DNA from: Nostoc parmelioides FACHB-3921
GTDB lineage: Bacteria; Cyanobacteriota; Cyanobacteriia; Cyanobacteriales; Nostocaceae
Reading direction: 5' to 3'
Length of the DNA: 64,000 bases
Assembly (NCBI RefSeq): GCF_014696625.1
Contig: NZ_JACJQL010000018.1
Coordinates: 55,316-119,315 of the forward strand
The position numbers and the translations under genes were made by a program. Of the stretch, positions 18,435-28,300 are shown piece after piece. The notes under the pieces were generated by a model. That model was not told where the DNA came from. It made no database searches and worked only from the letters and a program-made list of their open reading frames with translations. Within the stretch, counting starts at the first letter, position 1. Every line of letters starts with the position of its first letter.

Positions 18435-19415
18435 TCACTTTGTCTGAAAAATATTTTGTACCATTTTTTTATCAGAACTTGCAGCCGCTTTATCTAACTC
18501 GGTGATTTCTCCAGAGTCTAATCGCCAACCTAATGCACCGATGTTCTCCTGGGCTTGTTTGACAGACTTTGCACCAGGAATGGGAATAGTCCCTTTAGCG
18601 ATACACCAGTTAAGCGCGACTTGAGACATGGTTTTATTTCTAGATTCTGCCACATCTTGTAAACATTGAAGGAGCGATCGCACTCCCGGCAACAACTGTC
18701 TAAACAATAAACCCCGGACACCTCTTGGGAACGGGCCTTTCTCTGAATATTTCCCTGTTAATATCCCTAACGCCAAAGGGCTGTATGCAATTAGTTTAAT
18801 CCCCAGTTCATCGCAAACATCCTTTAGCCCCAATTCAGTTACAGGGTAGGTAGATAATAAGGAATATTGGACTTGCAGAGTCTTAATTGGTACTCCTCGC
18901 TCCGCAAACTTTTGATGTACACGTTGCAGTCTTTTCGTTCCGTAATTAGATAGTCCCACACCCTTCACTAAACCTTGCTCATACAAATCCGCCAAACCAT
19001 CTAATAGCCCTGCTTCTTGCCAAGGTGCGTAATTTGCCGTTGACCAGTGCATCTGTACCAAATCGACATTTCTACCCAGGCGTTGAGCAGAGGACTTACA
19101 AGCATTTATCATCGATTGGCGTGTCCATCGCCAAGGGTAAGCAGCCAATTTAGTAGCAATACAAATATTTTCTTGATTGACACCTCGATATTCCCTAGAA
19201 AACTGCCCTAGCAGCAACTCACTGCGACCGTTTAATCGTCCTGTTCCGTAAGAATCCCCTGTATCAAACAAGGTGACACCATTACTCACACAGAGGTTAA
19301 AGACAGCTTGTAATTGCGCGTCCATGCTTTCGTTATATCCCCAAAGCAATTGGTTTCCCCACGCCCAAGTTCCACAACCCATGCTAGGAAGGGATAGTTC
19401 TTGGTGAATTTGCAT
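18435..19415 (-). CDS. Aldo/keto reductase
   Basis: A 326-residue NADPH-dependent oxidoreductase of the AKR superfamily. Seen: GCGTWAWGNQ at the N-terminus, the catalytic Asp and Tyr in FDTGDSYGTGRLNG, Lys in CIATKLAAYPW, His in VQMHWS, and the cofactor-binding C-terminal segment TIPIPGAKSVKQAQENIGAL. Substrate cannot be inferred. The frame is open to a GTG at 19445, but the ATG at 19415 has an AGAGG site at proper spacing and is the better start. Downstream is the GIY-YIG gene on the same strand. Confidence 0.93.
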   Translation of the reverse strand: MQIHQELSLPSMGCGTWAWGNQLLWGYNESMDAQLQAVFNLCVSNGVTLFDTGDSYGTGRLNGRSELLLGQFSREYRGVNQENICIATKLAAYPWRWTRQSMINACKSSAQRLGRNVDLVQMHWSTANYAPWQEAGLLDGLADLYEQGLVKGVGLSNYGTKRLQRVHQKFAERGVPIKTLQVQYSLLSTYPVTELGLKDVCDELGIKLIAYSPLALGILTGKYSEKGPFPRGVRGLLFRQLLPGVRSLLQCLQDVAESRNKTMSQVALNWCIAKGTIPIPGAKSVKQAQENIGALGWRLDSGEITELDKAAASSDKKMVQNIFQTK

Positions 19416-19498
19416 TGTTAACCTCTGTCGATCTCTTGTATGCACTCTTCAGTTCATTATCAGATAATTGTGGTTTAGCGGGGAATATGAAGTGGGGG

Positions 19499-19563
19499 AA
19501 GTTGACTGATGACTGATGACTGTTGACTGTTGACTGATGACTGTTGACTGTTGACTAATGACA
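19499..19563. repeat. Heptanucleotide short tandem repeat tract (TGACTGT/TGACTGA)
   Basis: About nine consecutive degenerate copies of a seven-base unit such as TGACTGA and TGACTGT. It lies between two minus-strand genes. This is the STRR class known from filamentous cyanobacteria. No spacers of constant length, so not a CRISPR array. Confidence 0.85.
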
Positions 19564-19565
19564 AA

Positions 19566-20714
19566 TTAACCTTTGATTTTGGCAAATAAAGCTTCGTATT
19601 GTTTTGTAGCTTCTGGTGGTAAAGGAAGCAAAAATTCCCCTTTAGCGAATACTTCTTGACTATTTAGTAATAAACTACCTAATGATTCCTGAATGTCAGC
19701 AGTGCCAATATTAGTAACAACTGGTGAGTTGGTTTTGGTAAGTAAAGCAATTTGCCTAGCAATATTCGGTTGTAAACAAAAATCAATCCATTGCCATGAT
19801 AGGGCATCCTTAGTAATTTCTTTGGGGCTTACCCATAAATCTGCCCAGATGGAGGTTCCGGAACGGGGAATCACAACACTGAGTTGGGGATAACGCGCCA
19901 AAATTGGGACTACATCACTTGACCAACCAACTGCTAGCCAAGTGTCTCCAATAATCAGGGGTTCTAAATAAGTATTGGAACTGTATAATTTTACCTGCTG
20001 GTTGAAGGTTTGCAGTTCTTTTTCTAAATTTGGGACTGTTGCTAGGTTTTCTGTGTTGTATGATTTTCCTAGTTTCTTTAAGACTAAACCTATCACTTCT
20101 CTTGGTTGGTCTAGTAAAGAAATACGCGATCGCAGTTCATCACGCCACAAATCACTCCAATCTTCCGGCTTCCATCCCAATTTTTTAAATTTCTCACGAT
20201 CATAAACAATTACCGTACTACCCCAGCGATAAGGCGCAGCCCAAACTTTTCCCTGTGGGTCTGGAATACCTTGCTCATTCCGCGTTACCAATTCTCGCCA
20301 TCTTGCATCTAAGCCAGACCATTGTTTTAATGGCGCTGTGTCTATGGGTTGAATTAGTTTTCTCTCAATTGCTGTTGTTAACCAATAATCTCCTAATGTC
20401 ACCAAATCAGCTAAAGGAAACGTTTGAGATTGCCTAAATGGAATGAAGCGCGTCCATCCTTGCTCATCGTGAGCTTTTGGGTTATGCTGCCAATTTACTA
20501 ATCTTTTATATAACTCTTCTAGTTGTTCAACTGGTGCAAACTTTAACTGCGCCTGTTGTTTTAAACTTTGGCGAAATTTATTAACTACTTGACCAGGGAT
20601 AGAACCTTTTAATAACTGAACGTTTAGTTGTGTCTGGTTACTGCCAGTACAGCCTACAAGTAGTTGTGATAAAGTCAGACCACCCAAGCTTAATAAAAAA
20701 AACCGTCTATCCAT
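19566..20714 (-). CDS. Lipoprotein periplasmic solute-binding protein (spermidine/putrescine-type)
   Basis: A 382-residue substrate-binding protein of an ABC importer. It starts MDRRFFLLSLGGL with twin Arg and a hydrophobic stretch ending in the lipobox LLVGC at Cys22, so it should be a lipid-anchored periplasmic protein, possibly Tat-exported. The body resembles PotD-like/type 2 solute-binding proteins: YRWGSTVIVYDREKFKKLGW, then WLAVGWSSDVV and WADLWVSPK. No permease or ATPase gene is adjacent, so the partner transporter is elsewhere. An ATG at 20732 is an alternative start six codons upstream. The substrate is uncertain. Confidence 0.82.
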   Translation of the reverse strand: MDRRFFLLSLGGLTLSQLLVGCTGSNQTQLNVQLLKGSIPGQVVNKFRQSLKQQAQLKFAPVEQLEELYKRLVNWQHNPKAHDEQGWTRFIPFRQSQTFPLADLVTLGDYWLTTAIERKLIQPIDTAPLKQWSGLDARWRELVTRNEQGIPDPQGKVWAAPYRWGSTVIVYDREKFKKLGWKPEDWSDLWRDELRSRISLLDQPREVIGLVLKKLGKSYNTENLATVPNLEKELQTFNQQVKLYSSNTYLEPLIIGDTWLAVGWSSDVVPILARYPQLSVVIPRSGTSIWADLWVSPKEITKDALSWQWIDFCLQPNIARQIALLTKTNSPVVTNIGTADIQESLGSLLLNSQEVFAKGEFLLPLPPEATKQYEALFAKIKG

Positions 20715-21215
20715 TGATTTAGGAATATACATATATATAAATTAAACAGAGATAGTAAAGCTTAAAGGCCTCAAGCAGCTAGTATAGCTTTTTCATTCTT
20801 TAAGGCTTTTTCTAAAAATTCAATAGCTAGTAGATGAACAATTGTCATAGTTTCCTCATGGCTCAACTCTAATGCTTATACCATAAAGTATTTATTAATA
20901 CAATTTCGCTCAAAAATTTCCATAAAGAGATATAAATTCAGATGATCCATCACGTTCTGGCATCATACGACCGTTAGTTGATAAAGCTCTAAATGTTTAC
21001 CCAGTAAAGCTTTCCCTTTCTTAATCCCTCACTTCTTAACATTACTTAATTAAAAAATGAGCAGAGTATTTATAAATTATTTAATTATTTTGATAAGTGA
21101 ATAAATATGTTTCCTTATTCAAAGGAAAGTTTGAAACATTAAATAATTCATAAGTATATTTAACATTGTCAGTAAATTGAATAACATAGAGAAAATGTGC
21201 GGACGAGGGTATTAA
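20715..21215. other. Intergenic region with a possible relic mini-ORF
   Basis: About 500 AT-rich bases between divergent genes. On the minus strand 20875-20771 a short open stretch reads ALELSHEETMTIVHLLAIEF and ends AILAA after an LEKALKNEK segment. It is helical and has a possible ATG at 20848, but is only 25 codons from that start. It could be a microprotein or the tail of a lost gene. The rest holds no gene I can support. Confidence 0.3.
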
Positions 21216-21590
21216 ATGGAGTCATTACAACAACAAATCCTGGCTATGAGTCATAAGCTGGATGCCCTCTACCAGGTTATTGAGCAGCTTGATGTGAGAG
21301 TTGCTCAAGCTTTTTCGGAATGTTCTTTAGCCAGAACCGAAGCAAAAGATAATTATCTGGAGAATAATGATGCTGGTAACTACCAGTTCAAAGGACAGAT
21401 TGGTTTTAATCAGGAACTAGAACATAAGGACGTATTGATAGACGGCGTTTATCTAGACATGAGCCGTCAAAGTGGGGAAAAAATCATATCACCAGAAATT
21501 CAAATACAACGACTAACGGCACAATTAACAGCAGCTTACAATCGTATTGCAGCTTTAGAAGAACAGCTACTTAGAGAAAGAATTCACTAA
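21216..21590 (+). CDS. Small coiled-coil protein of unknown function
   Basis: A 124-residue protein with helices of heptad type at both ends (QQQILAMSHKLDALYQVIEQ and IQRLTAQLTAAYNRIAALEE) and a polar middle. No catalytic motif, signal peptide or membrane segment. A GAGGG ribosome-binding site lies before the ATG and a terminator-like hairpin follows, so it looks like a genuine single-gene transcript. Coiled-coil ends suggest oligomerisation. I do not recognise the family. Confidence 0.65.
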   Translation: MESLQQQILAMSHKLDALYQVIEQLDVRVAQAFSECSLARTEAKDNYLENNDAGNYQFKGQIGFNQELEHKDVLIDGVYLDMSRQSGEKIISPEIQIQRLTAQLTAAYNRIAALEEQLLRERIH

Positions 21591-21623
21591 CCTAATTAAT
21601 CAAAAGTCAATCTATCAATGATT

Positions 21624-21660
21624 TACCGGTAACTTGATTGAGTCCGGTATTTTTATTTTT
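21624..21660 (+). terminator. Terminator-like hairpin after the coiled-coil gene
   Basis: TACCGG (21624-21629) pairs with CCGGTA (21644-21649) and is followed by a T-rich run. The six-pair stem is modest. An STRR tract (GTCAATA units) follows at 21662-21693. Confidence 0.5.
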
Positions 21661-21714
21661 GGTCAATAGTCAGTAGTCAATAGTCAATAGTTTCTCCCCC
21701 TGCTCCCCTGCTTC

Positions 21715-22974
21715 CTATCTGGCAAGAAGACGCTGGATCTGGTTTTCAATTGCTTGTAAAAGTTGATGTTGTTGCCAATTCTTGTAGAGATTAGCGGCTA
21801 TGCAGGCAGCGCCGGCACCTACACCTTCTTTGACGAATCCTTGCTCATAGGCTTGGAGTTGGGGGTATTGAGAGTCAGAAAAACTCAGTTGGGTAGCCAA
21901 AAGTGAAGGAGTTGTCATCTGAAGATATTGACTGTTTTTACCTATATTTAGGGCTAATTCTACCGTACCGCCCGTTGAGTCTTCTGCTACCCAACGGGTT
22001 GTACCTACTACCACGGCTGTGGGTTGCCAAAATAAATTGTAAGTTTGAGCGATCGCACTTGCTAGAGCATAAACCGCTAACATTTGCGTACCACCAGCTA
22101 ACATTACACCACAACCGCGACTAGCTGCGATCGCCATTCCCGCCACCACAATCTGCATGGGATCACCAACTGCGGCGACTAGTTTGAGGGGATCAATTGG
22201 GGATTGGGGAAGGTGGGGCCCCCTCTGGGGATAAGGGGTAATGGGGATTGGGGATTGAGGATTGGGGATTGGGGACTGGGGATTGGGGATTAAGGGAAAA
22301 TCTTGGAGTAATTTCTCCCCCTGCCCCCCCTGCCCCCCTGCTTCTTTCCCCGCCTCCAAGCCTTGATGTACCACTTGCCATTTCTGCTCATGGTTACACA
22401 CTGGGTGACTGCTGTTGACTTTACCTGCTGCATTTATGCCCAGACCAGTTAAAATTGCCAGCGCAGTGGTAGTACCACCAACAACACATTCGCTGAGAAT
22501 TACATATGCTTCTGGAACTTCAGCCGCTAGGCGTTCCCCCCAAAGTAAACCTTGCTTCAATAGATGTTCTACGGTGGTTAATTCCATCGCCGCGCCTGTA
22601 CTCAAACATTTAGCAGGACAACCACCTAAATCAATTGCTGGTATGGCAGGGGACTGAGGTAAACCCGCATTAAATAAATAAATTGGTATCTTGAGTGCTT
22701 CTATCACAGCGCGGGATATGAGGACAGGGGATGCACCTGCTGTTAGTGGTGGTAGAGGATATTGGGGCTGGTGTTCTGCACCGTAGTATAAAAACTCGGC
22801 ATCAGCACAAGCAGTATACTTTCGATCCTCTGGAGTACGACCAGCCGCCGAAATCCCCGGAATTAGACCAGTTTCCGTAAAACCGAGAATACAAGTAAAT
22901 AAAGGCAGGCGATCGCTATATCGTCGTAACCAAGCCTCACCCTGTTCAAGTTGAGTATAAATGCGAATAGTCAT
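21715..22974 (-). CDS. CobT-like nicotinate-nucleotide phosphoribosyltransferase family protein
   Basis: A 419-residue protein of the TIGR00303 family, a cyanobacterial/archaeal relative of CobT, which makes alpha-ribazole phosphate for the lower ligand of cobamides. Seen: FTETGLIPGISAAGRTPEDR near the N-terminus, ECVVGGTTTALAILTGLGI, CGVMLAGGTQMLAVYAL and a glycine/alanine-rich C-terminus. Residues about 210-260 are a proline-rich insert (PNPQSPIPNPQSPIP) encoded by CCCCAAT-type short tandem repeats, so the STRR tract is translated in frame. Downstream of the DUF2232 gene with an 86-base STRR-containing gap. Confidence 0.82.
   Translation of the reverse strand: MTIRIYTQLEQGEAWLRRYSDRLPLFTCILGFTETGLIPGISAAGRTPEDRKYTACADAEFLYYGAEHQPQYPLPPLTAGASPVLISRAVIEALKIPIYLFNAGLPQSPAIPAIDLGGCPAKCLSTGAAMELTTVEHLLKQGLLWGERLAAEVPEAYVILSECVVGGTTTALAILTGLGINAAGKVNSSHPVCNHEQKWQVVHQGLEAGKEAGGQGGQGEKLLQDFPLIPNPQSPIPNPQSPIPITPYPQRGPHLPQSPIDPLKLVAAVGDPMQIVVAGMAIAASRGCGVMLAGGTQMLAVYALASAIAQTYNLFWQPTAVVVGTTRWVAEDSTGGTVELALNIGKNSQYLQMTTPSLLATQLSFSDSQYPQLQAYEQGFVKEGVGAGAACIAANLYKNWQQHQLLQAIENQIQRLLAR
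22195..22345. repeat. STRR tract inside the CobT-like coding sequence
   Basis: Repeats of ATTGGGG/ACTGGGG and CCCCCTG units on the plus strand. They encode a proline/glutamine/serine-rich segment in the minus-strand gene and keep its frame. Confidence 0.8.
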
Positions 22975-23056
22975 TAGTCAACAATCATTAGTCAACAGTC
23001 AGCAGTCAACGGTCAACAGTCAAAGTTTTGGACTATAGACTATGGACTATTGACTA
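22972..23056. repeat. STRR tract (TAGTCAAC / GACTATAG units)
   Basis: Degenerate heptamers such as GTCAACA and TGGACTA fill the gap between the CobT-like and DUF2232 genes. Confidence 0.8.
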
Positions 23057-23060
23057 ATTT

Positions 23061-23834
23061 TCAATAATCCATTAGGACTTGTACCCAACGAGGTGGACGA
23101 GGAATGGGATTTCCTAAGCGATCTAAAAGTAGCCACGCTGCCAAGTGTACAACAAACAGATAAATAAAGTTATTGAGGATAATCAATGCTACTGCCCCAA
23201 GCTGGATCAAAAATACACTAGGACTATTTAATAATCCCAGTTTCAAGAATATCCACTCTATAAGTTCTGTTACTTGGGTAATTAAATAAATCCACAGGTC
23301 TTCTCCCGACAACACAGACAACAACCACAACCGAAAAAAGACCCCTAAAGTACCCAACAGCGTACCCAGAGTAATCGAAACAATCCAGGGAGCGCGGCGG
23401 TACCATGTTGCGCCTAGCAGCACGCCCATAAACGCAAAAGGCATAACGAACAAAAGACTACGGACTGGCCCCATCAGTACAGACAATAATAAACCAGAGG
23501 TAACAGCTGCCATCCATGCTGCTCGTTTACCCCAACGCAGATAAACTAAGGCGATGGGTACAGGAAAAAATATCCGCAACACCGGGCCAAGGGGAAAGTA
23601 AAAATTGATGAACCAAATCAGGCTAGCGGTGCTTGCTAAAAAAGCTGTCTCTACAATCCTTAAGGGCGCATCAACTTTCAACTGGGGAGATAGTAAATTG
23701 TGTTGTCCTCCGCCGTTGGTCTGAGCATTATGTTTCTGTGGCTCTTGCTGATCGGATTGTGGATTTTGGGGATTTAGAGATTCAGGGGATGTCTCTTCCT
23801 CTGGCTCATCTGGCAGAGAATCTAAAATACTCAT
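23061..23834 (-). CDS. DUF2232 family integral membrane protein
   Basis: A 257-residue protein with a charged, Pro/Gln-rich N-terminal 50 residues, then five or more membrane segments, for example IVETAFLASTASLIWFINFY, LLFVMPFAFMGVLLGATWY and LGAVALIILNNFIYLFVVHL. This matches DUF2232, a putative membrane transporter or S-component-like family of unknown substrate. The start ATG is 12 bases after the stop of the Crp/Fnr gene, so they are probably cotranscribed. Linkage with a CobT-like gene makes a cobamide or precursor role a reasonable guess only. Confidence 0.78.
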   Translation of the reverse strand: MSILDSLPDEPEEETSPESLNPQNPQSDQQEPQKHNAQTNGGGQHNLLSPQLKVDAPLRIVETAFLASTASLIWFINFYFPLGPVLRIFFPVPIALVYLRWGKRAAWMAAVTSGLLLSVLMGPVRSLLFVMPFAFMGVLLGATWYRRAPWIVSITLGTLLGTLGVFFRLWLLSVLSGEDLWIYLITQVTELIEWIFLKLGLLNSPSVFLIQLGAVALIILNNFIYLFVVHLAAWLLLDRLGNPIPRPPRWVQVLMDY

Positions 23835-23846
23835 CTTGAAAATTCG

Positions 23847-24545
23847 TTAAATTAACATTTTCTCTAAGGCTGACAAATCTGGAATACAAATAGTGTCTTG
23901 ATCTCGCTTAATCAAGCCTTTTTTTTCTAACCTTGTCAATACCCTGGTAACAGTTTCTCGTGCCAAACCACTCAAACTACTTAGCTCTCGATGAGGTAAA
24001 TTAGGAAGTTCCGTTCCGGTTTGTCCTCGTTTTCCTTGACCTTCCGCTAAAAACAGCAAAGTGTCTGCTACCCGCGACTGACTATCAGATTCCCGCAGCC
24101 GCAAACGCCGATTTACTTGTCGCAAGCGCCGAGCCATCAACTGAGATAAACGCACTCCCGCCAAAGGTTCTGTATGTAGTAACTTGACAAAATCTTGAGA
24201 CGGCATACTACCAATCATCGTAGTAGTCAAAGTAATTACATCAGTGGATCGAGGTACTTCATCTAGTGCTGCCATTTCACCAAACAATTCTCCCGTACCC
24301 AGAATATTCAGCGTCACCTCTTTCCCTTCAAGATTATAAGTACGGATTTTTACCCAACCTTCGACTATAAAATATACAGAGCCGCCCCAGTCGTTTTCTA
24401 GTAGTATGACCTGATTAGCTGGGTGTGTACGAGTGACAAGGTGATTGAGGGCTAATTCTACAGCAGTTTCTGGTAGCCCTTGAAAAAAGGGAGCCGAGAT
24501 CATCCAAGGATTAGCAGGTGACTGCAAGCTATATCGGTCTTCCAT
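23847..24545 (-). CDS. Crp/Fnr family transcription regulator
   Basis: A 232-residue regulator. The N-terminal cyclic-nucleotide-binding-like barrel contains GELFGEMAALDEVPRSTDV; the Arg-Ser-Thr part of the phosphate cassette is kept, so ligand binding is possible. A long dimerisation helix follows, and then the Crp-type winged helix LSSLSGLARETVTRVLTRLE with RD at the end of the recognition region. No Fe-S cysteines are seen, so it is not a canonical Fnr. It is not NtcA by its N-terminal sequence. First gene of a run with DUF2232 and CobT-like genes; an unassigned 838-base gap lies upstream. Confidence 0.9.
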   Translation of the reverse strand: MEDRYSLQSPANPWMISAPFFQGLPETAVELALNHLVTRTHPANQVILLENDWGGSVYFIVEGWVKIRTYNLEGKEVTLNILGTGELFGEMAALDEVPRSTDVITLTTTMIGSMPSQDFVKLLHTEPLAGVRLSQLMARRLRQVNRRLRLRESDSQSRVADTLLFLAEGQGKRGQTGTELPNLPHRELSSLSGLARETVTRVLTRLEKKGLIKRDQDTICIPDLSALEKMLI

Positions 24546-25383
24546 TACGACATTATGATAATTAAGCGGCTATATGTAAAAAATTAAAACGCTATATTGA
24601 GCCTAAGCGATTGAGTAATAGTTATTACACAAAGGTCTTATTTAAAATTTATCCTGCACCCTCATGCTCATTTCCCAGATACGTTTCTAGTACCTAACTT
24701 AATTGACCAAAAATCGCCGAACAACCTTAATGATACTCAAAGTAGTTAATTTTTGCTAATAAATCTATACCAGGGGTTGCCATTCAGGAACTTTTGCATC
24801 AAAAAATAATTGAACTTAAGCATGAAACCGAAAGATCAAGGGTTGGGAGAAGGTTGTAGGGGTGTAGGGGTATAAATGCTTGAAATCCTTACACCTCCGT
24901 ACCCTTAAACCCTTACACCCGGTCTCAACAGATAACCTGTTTGCGTAAGTCCTATTTAAGATTTGTGACAGCATAACTCTTCATGAGCAGGAATTTTAAG
25001 TGTATTTGCCTCGTTTTAGCAGCAAAGCACTGCTATATAATGGGCAATTTGCTTGGCGGTTTGGTTTTTTTTATGTTTTCATACTATGAAGTCCAAGAGA
25101 CTGTAACATCGTCTGAGAAACTGACTGGAAAAAGTGTTGAGTGCTGTTAGCGGTAGCAGAGCCTTAAGCAGCGTTTTGAATCACAATTCTAAAACCTGAT
25201 CTAAGTGCCTCTTTTTCACTTTTGATAGTTATCAATCGACGGTATTGGCGGCAACCTCAGGGAATGCCACAAATATCGGTCATAAATAAAACAAATACAC
25301 TGACTAGCTCTCAGTACTTTAATTGATTGTAAATTAATTTTCTAATCCAGTTAACCTAACATTTGTAGCTAAGGTAATTTAAA
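24546..25383. other. Long intergenic region between divergent Crp/Fnr and Hsp70-like genes
   Basis: No coding gene found. At 24843-24925 there is a GTAGGGGT repeat followed by a complementary CCTTACACC tract, able to fold back. At 25021-25037 AGCAG and CTGCT form a small hairpin that runs into TATAAT (25036-25041), a possible -10 box. The remainder is AT-rich and could carry a long leader for the Hsp70-like gene or a small RNA, which I cannot define. Confidence 0.4.
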
Positions 25384-28300
25384 GTGACTTCCCGCACTGA
25401 TGAAATTCAAAAACTGATTGCAGATATTGACAATTTGCTCAACAGCAATGGCAAGCGCCTGTCTAGGCTTTTGTCTAGTCAGGCGCAAGAGCCAAAAGAG
25501 GTTTTAGAAAAAGTTCGTAATTTTTTGGTCAGTCTCCAAGAGAGTGAAACGTTAGAGAATGAACCAAATCATAATTCGCGGCTGTTGACAAAATTTGTTG
25601 AGCAAGGTCAAAATCAGTCCACACCACAACCCCATCAGCTACATCAAGAAGATAATAATATCCCATTCTCACAATTAAAAAATGAATTGTCAGAATTAAT
25701 ACAGCCGTTACAAGGGGAAATTACCGCACTGTTGCAAGAGCGAACAATTCTGGCACAAGAAATTAGACAACTAGAACAGAAACGGTTACAAAATTACTCC
25801 TTAAGTCAGCAGTTAGCCAACCAAGAGCAGATTATCACGGACTTTTTACAAGTACTCATGAGTCGCTTACTGCCAGTTTTAACACCACAAATGACGGAGG
25901 GAGGAGTAAACCCCACTAGTTATCACAGTACTAACAGCGCCAGATTAGACTTACCTCCTGCAACGACTCAAACTTTTTGGGAATCATCGGAGCAGGGAGA
26001 CAGGCTAACACAACTGACAAAAGAGTTAGATCAACGTTTACTATCACTAGATGGTACTGTTAACGTTGTTTTTGAGGCGCTACAACGCAATATTAATACT
26101 TATCACGAATCTCTGTCTCAAGCGCTGGCAAGAATGCACAGTACGGGATTACAAAGCGAACAGTTGATGGCTGGCTTTATCAACAATTGGACGCAATCTC
26201 TACAACAATTGTCTAATTTTCAACAATCTGTTCCTAAAGAGGAAAATCCTGCACCCACAGCCCCACCATCATCAATCCCAGTTCATACTGTTATCGAAGT
26301 CTCAACACCAGCTGACTCTAGTAGTACTGTATCTCATCAAGAATCAACTTCTACAGTAGGACTTGACCAAAAATTGCCGACACAAACAGATACTGATGAG
26401 CTGGATGCAGTACTTTTGCAGCTTGGTGTTGATGCACCTTTATCTTTAGAGAACCCTGACAATCTCACCACACTATTACCCAATAGTTGGGAATTTGCTA
26501 ATGATGAAGTTGATCTAATTTATGCCAGTTTGTTTGGTAATGATAGTTTTGCAGGTGAAAGTCTGGAAGTCAGCCCAGATTTAATTACTCCCGATTTACT
26601 GGAGCTGAATGTTGATGATAGCCCTCCTGCAATTGAAAGTAATTTTCTAGCTGAGGCAGATACTGCGGCAATTATGCCAGATGTATGGTTTGATCAATCA
26701 GATACTGATTTGTTTGATTTCAGCGATACTCCAGAGGTAGAATCTACCGAAGTAGCAGCAGAGGCATTAACAACGTCGTTGTTGTTAGATCAACCAGAGG
26801 CTGATCTGTTTAATTTTAATGATACTCCAGCGCCAGAAAACCCTGTGGTGCTACCACAATCGACGAGTTTACCAACAGAGCCAGCAGTTCCGTTGAATAT
26901 TTCTGTCTTGCCAGAAATTGAACCTGTACAACCAAACAGTACTGATACGATTACATCTCTAGTAGATATTGAGTTTGCCGAAGAGTTGGTGGATGTAACT
27001 GTGCTGTTAGAACAGACAGATGTCTTCCAGATTGCCCAAGATATAGAAGTTATTACACCTCATGAGCAGCCTGAGCATCCGGCAGATCATTATATTCCCG
27101 CTTCGCCACAGGAAAATTTACTATCTTCTGAAGTAACTCAGTTGGTTAATCCACCAGATATTTCTCTGAATGAGGAGCAGTGGCTACAATTACATCAGGA
27201 TTTGGCGAAGTTAGATGATTATGCGTCATCCGAGTCAGAGCCAGTAAATGAGCCGGAGGTCGCTGATACTGTAGCTGACCATCAAGAAAAGCCTCCCCAA
27301 CCACCGATTACCGAAAAAAGTAATGTTGTTGCTTTCTCTGTTCCTGAAGTTAACCAGACTTCTGTTACACCTCCAGCAGCTAATGTCTTAAACTTTACCA
27401 CAATTACTGAAAAAGCAACGGAAGTTCCCTCTGCTAGTCAAAACAACTCAGTAGATTCTGTTAATCATAATGTTAATAAAAATACTGACAATAAGTCTCG
27501 TAGTGACGATTCCGTCTGGTATTTAGGCATTGATTTAGGAACCACGGGAATTTCTGCTGCTTTGTTAAATCGCTCCACTGGTGTTGTGCATCCTATTTAC
27601 TGGTCAACGGAAGCTCAACCAGGTGCAAATTCATTCCAGCAATCGTTCCGCCTACCAGCTGAAGTTTATTTACCGACGGCTTCTGTACCCCAAGCTACTT
27701 CTGAGCAAGAGGCTGCTGACATCAAAAATCATCTGTATTCAGTCCAATTGAAGCCGTATTTACAAGTAGCTATTCCCTACAAAAATGAACAGCAGAGATG
27801 GGAACCCGTACTGCAATTTAATGAATCATCTGCTGGGCCTTTGATTTGGGTGGTGCGATCGCTCTCTAAATTACTCCTAACCCTCAAAGCAGACCGCTAC
27901 AGCACAACTCAAGGGTTAATCGCTACGGCTGTCGGTCTGAATCAACGCACTTTTCATGGTATTGTCAGTAGTATTGCGGGAATTATTTGTAATTGTCCTT
28001 CCAGTTGGTCAGAACAATATCGCTTTAATGTCCGAGAAGCTTTACTCACAAGTAAGTTAGTTCAACATCCCCAACAAGTGTTTTTTGTGGAAGAGGCGAT
28101 CGCTAGTCTTCTCAGTTTTATTGATGGTGGTAATGGTCAGGTAGTACAATTAAGCACCCACCAAGGTTTATCCCCAGCCAAAAATAGTGATCATGCTCTG
28201 GTGGGTAACACCTTAATCATGAATATCGGCGGAACAGCCACAGAAATGGCGCTGGTGGATATTCCTGAGAATCTATCCCAACTGACACATAATAATTTCA

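Noticed and set aside
19499..19563. Regular repeats that could suggest CRISPR
   Set aside because: Units are seven bases, directly adjacent and degenerate, with no spacers; this is an STRR tract. No cas genes nearby.
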